Source: Oscillospiraceae bacterium (GTDB lineage: Bacteria; Bacillota; Clostridia; Oscillospirales; Ruminococcaceae). Taken from it: 6,835 nt of DNA. How positions within the stretch are numbered: position 1 is the first letter of the stretch; every line of letters begins with the position of its first letter. The stretch is from NCBI GenBank assembly GCA_031285945.1, contig JAITVF010000069.1:1-6835 (forward strand), read 5' to 3'. This document shows positions 5,242 through 6,835 of the stretch, in pieces. The notes beneath the pieces are model-generated. The model did no database searches. It was not told the DNA's origin and saw only the letters and a program-made list of their open reading frames with translations. Both the position numbers and the translations under genes were made by a program.

Positions 5242-6835
5242 TCAGCTTACGTCGACCGCGTCCAGATACTCAGGGCCTACCGCCGCGATATATTCCTTGC
5301 GGCCCGCAAGATTGTCGCCGAGCAGCACCTCGAACATTTCGGCGGTTTTTTCCGCGCCCGCGGGGTTAACCCTTATGAGCCGCCTTGTCTCGGGGTTCAT
5401 GGTGGTGAGCCACATCATCTCCGGCTCGTTTTCGCCCAATCCCTTCGAGCGCTGGATCGAGTGCCTTTCGCCGCCTATTTCCTCGAGGGCTTTGCTCTTT
5501 TCGGCCTCGGTGTAGGCGAACCAGGTTTTATCTTTGGCGGTAATTTCGTAAAGGGGGCTTTCGGCTATATATACATACCCCTGCTCGATAAGGGTGGGGG
5601 TGAGCCGGTAGAGCATGGTCAGAATAAGTGTGCGTATCTGGAAGCCGTCGACGTCGGCGTCGGTGCAGATGATTATCTTGTTCCACTTAAGATTGGCTAT
5701 ATCAAAGGTTTGCAGCTCGCGGTTTGCCCTTGAGCGGACCTCAACCCCGCAGCCGAGAACTTTCAACAGGTCTGTGATTATATCGCTCTTAAATATTTTA
5801 TCGTAATCGGCCTTGAGGCAGTTCAGGATTTTACCCCTCACCGGCATTATGGCCTGGAACTCGCTGTCACGGCTAAGCTTGCAGGCGCCCAGGGCGGAAT
5901 CGCCCTCAACGATGTATATTTCACGCCTGGCGAGGTCCCTTGAGCGGCAGTCGACAAACTTTTGCACCCGGCTCATAAGGTCTACGCTGCCGGCAAGCTT
6001 CTTTTTAAGATTAAGGCGGGTACGCTCGGCGTTTTCGCGGCTCCTTCGGTTGATAAGTACCTGCTCGGCGATCTTTTGGGCGGCGTCGGGGTTTTCCTTA
6101 AAGTAGACCTCCAGGCAGTGGCGGAGGAATTCGTTCATGGCCTCGTAGATAAACTGGTTGGAGATAGCCTTCTTGGTCTGGTTTGCGTAGGAGGTTTGGG
6201 TGGAAAAGGATGAGGATATCAGCATAAGGCAATCCTCGATATCCTGGAAGGTGATGCGGCTTTCGTTCTTTAGGTATTTGTTCTGGGATCTGAGCATATT
6301 GTCTATCTGGTATACAAAGGCGCTCTTTACGGCGCGGTCGGGAGAGCCGCCGTGCTCGAGAAAGCTTGAGTTGTGATAATATTCGAGAACCCTTGCCTGG
6401 TTGGAGAAGCATAGCGCAACGTTCAGCTTTACTTTATAGGGGGGCTTGTCCTCCCGGTCGCGACCGGTTCTTTCCCCCTGCCAGATCTGGACGGGGGTAA
6501 GGGTCTCCTCTCCGGCCAGCTCCTTTATATAGTCTACGATACCCTCCTTGTAGCAAAAGCTCTCTTCTCTAAAGCCGCTCTCTTCTTCTACCCGGAGCAA
6601 AAAGACAAGCCCCTCGTTAACAACGGCCTGCCGCTTTAGGATATCGGCGTAGTAGGATTCGGGCACGTTTATATCGGTAAACACCTGCAAATCCGGCTTC
6701 CAGCGGATAACGGTGCCGGTCTGCTTTTTACCGGTCTGCTCCTTAAGCATCTCCCCCGCTATTTCGCCGTGCTCAAAGCGCAGTGTGTACTTAAAGCCCT
6801 CCCTTACGATTTCAACGTCCATATATTCCGAGGCG
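5242..6835 (-). CDS. parE: Type IIA DNA topoisomerase subunit B (topoisomerase IV ParE / GyrB-like), N-terminus beyond window
   Basis: This ATPase/TOPRIM subunit pairs with the A subunit encoded downstream. The ATG at 6822 is internal: the frame stays open to the window end and the codons before it (ASEY) continue the family pattern (N)ALSEx(L/M)xVEVxRDG. The first part of the GHKL ATPase domain is therefore missing. Counting from that Met, GTVIRWKPD (36-44) closes the ATPase core and a transducer domain follows with EHGG (156-159). QTK at 215-217 holds the ATP-contacting lysine. The TOPRIM domain shows IVEGDSALGACK (EGDSA at 306-310, metal-binding Glu), MPVRGKILN (326-334) and TDADVDGFQIRTL (DxDxD at 388-392). 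QRSKGLGE (457-464) and TTMNPETRRL make up the usual GyrB/ParE C-terminus. No large insertion of the kind seen in some gyrases is present. EGDSALG differs from the usual EGDSAGG. The TGA at 5244-5242 is 131 bases before the A-subunit start. ParE against second-type GyrB is not fully settled. Confidence 0.88.
   Translation of the reverse strand, partial: ASEYMDVEIVREGFKYTLRFEHGEIAGEMLKEQTGKKQTGTVIRWKPDLQVFTDINVPESYYADILKRQAVVNEGLVFLLRVEEESGFREESFCYKEGIVDYIKELAGEETLTPVQIWQGERTGRDREDKPPYKVKLNVALCFSNQARVLEYYHNSSFLEHGGSPDRAVKSAFVYQIDNMLRSQNKYLKNESRITFQDIEDCLMLISSSFSTQTSYANQTKKAISNQFIYEAMNEFLRHCLEVYFKENPDAAQKIAEQVLINRRSRENAERTRLNLKKKLAGSVDLMSRVQKFVDCRSRDLARREIYIVEGDSALGACKLSRDSEFQAIMPVRGKILNCLKADYDKIFKSDIITDLLKVLGCGVEVRSRANRELQTFDIANLKWNKIIICTDADVDGFQIRTLILTMLYRLTPTLIEQGYVYIAESPLYEITAKDKTWFAYTEAEKSKALEEIGGERHSIQRSKGLGENEPEMMWLTTMNPETRRLIRVNPAGAEKTAEMFEVLLGDNLAGRKEYIAAVGPEYLDAVDVS

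Noticed and set aside
5201..5242. AGCGC/GCGCT dyad and repeated GGCTAT hexamers downstream of the B-subunit stop
   Set aside because: Short, with a long loop or only six bases repeated; expected by chance.
5191..5733. 180-codon open frame on the plus strand opposite the topoisomerase B gene
   Set aside because: It overlaps the conserved TOPRIM and C-terminal coding region in antisense; its sequence has no family features.

Overview
The window suggests a GC-rich chromosome of a member of the Clostridia, most likely Oscillospirales/Ruminococcaceae-like. That guess rests mainly on the type IIA topoisomerase pair on the minus strand. Its ParC/GyrA-like subunit carries an NPHGDAAIYE segment instead of the usual HPHGDSAxY(D/E), and the RGNESLLHAWVDSKGNFGK stretch (residues 113-131) resembles, from memory, the second gyrase/topoisomerase IV set of those bacteria. 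No search was run, so the taxonomic call is an inference.

Layout. Positions 1-2862 (plus strand) hold the end of a cell-surface polysaccharide or nucleotide-sugar gene set. It contains the 3' part of an RmlC/RfbC-type dTDP-sugar 3,5-epimerase (1-359), a family 2 glycosyltransferase fused to a methyltransferase-like C-terminal domain (375-1901) and an extended short-chain dehydrogenase/reductase of the NAD-dependent epimerase/dehydratase type (1978-2862). All three read in one direction with short gaps (15 and 76 bases) and are probably one operon that continues upstream of the window. Positions 2867-6835 (minus strand) hold a type IIA topoisomerase pair. The B subunit (ParE/GyrB-like) is first in transcription and lacks its N-terminus because the window ends. 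The A subunit (ParC/GyrA-like, complete) follows after a 131-base gap. The two gene sets converge with four bases between their stop codons.

How the genes work together. The epimerase and reductase could make a deoxy-sugar nucleotide, and the glycosyltransferase could transfer a sugar to a surface glycan. The exact sugar cannot be read from the sequence. The B subunit supplies ATPase/TOPRIM functions and the A subunit the DNA-cleaving tyrosine, forming an A2B2 enzyme that decatenates or relaxes DNA.

No RNA gene, CRISPR array, insertion sequence or phage gene was seen, and there is no gene-free stretch above 300 bases. The points most worth checking are the loss of the expected catalytic histidine in the epimerase, the degenerate methyltransferase-like domain on the glycosyltransferase, the unusual DNA-gate residues and missing canonical GyrA box in the A subunit, and a perfect hairpin with a possible internal promoter between the two topoisomerase genes. 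I see no convincing evidence of a wholly new system.
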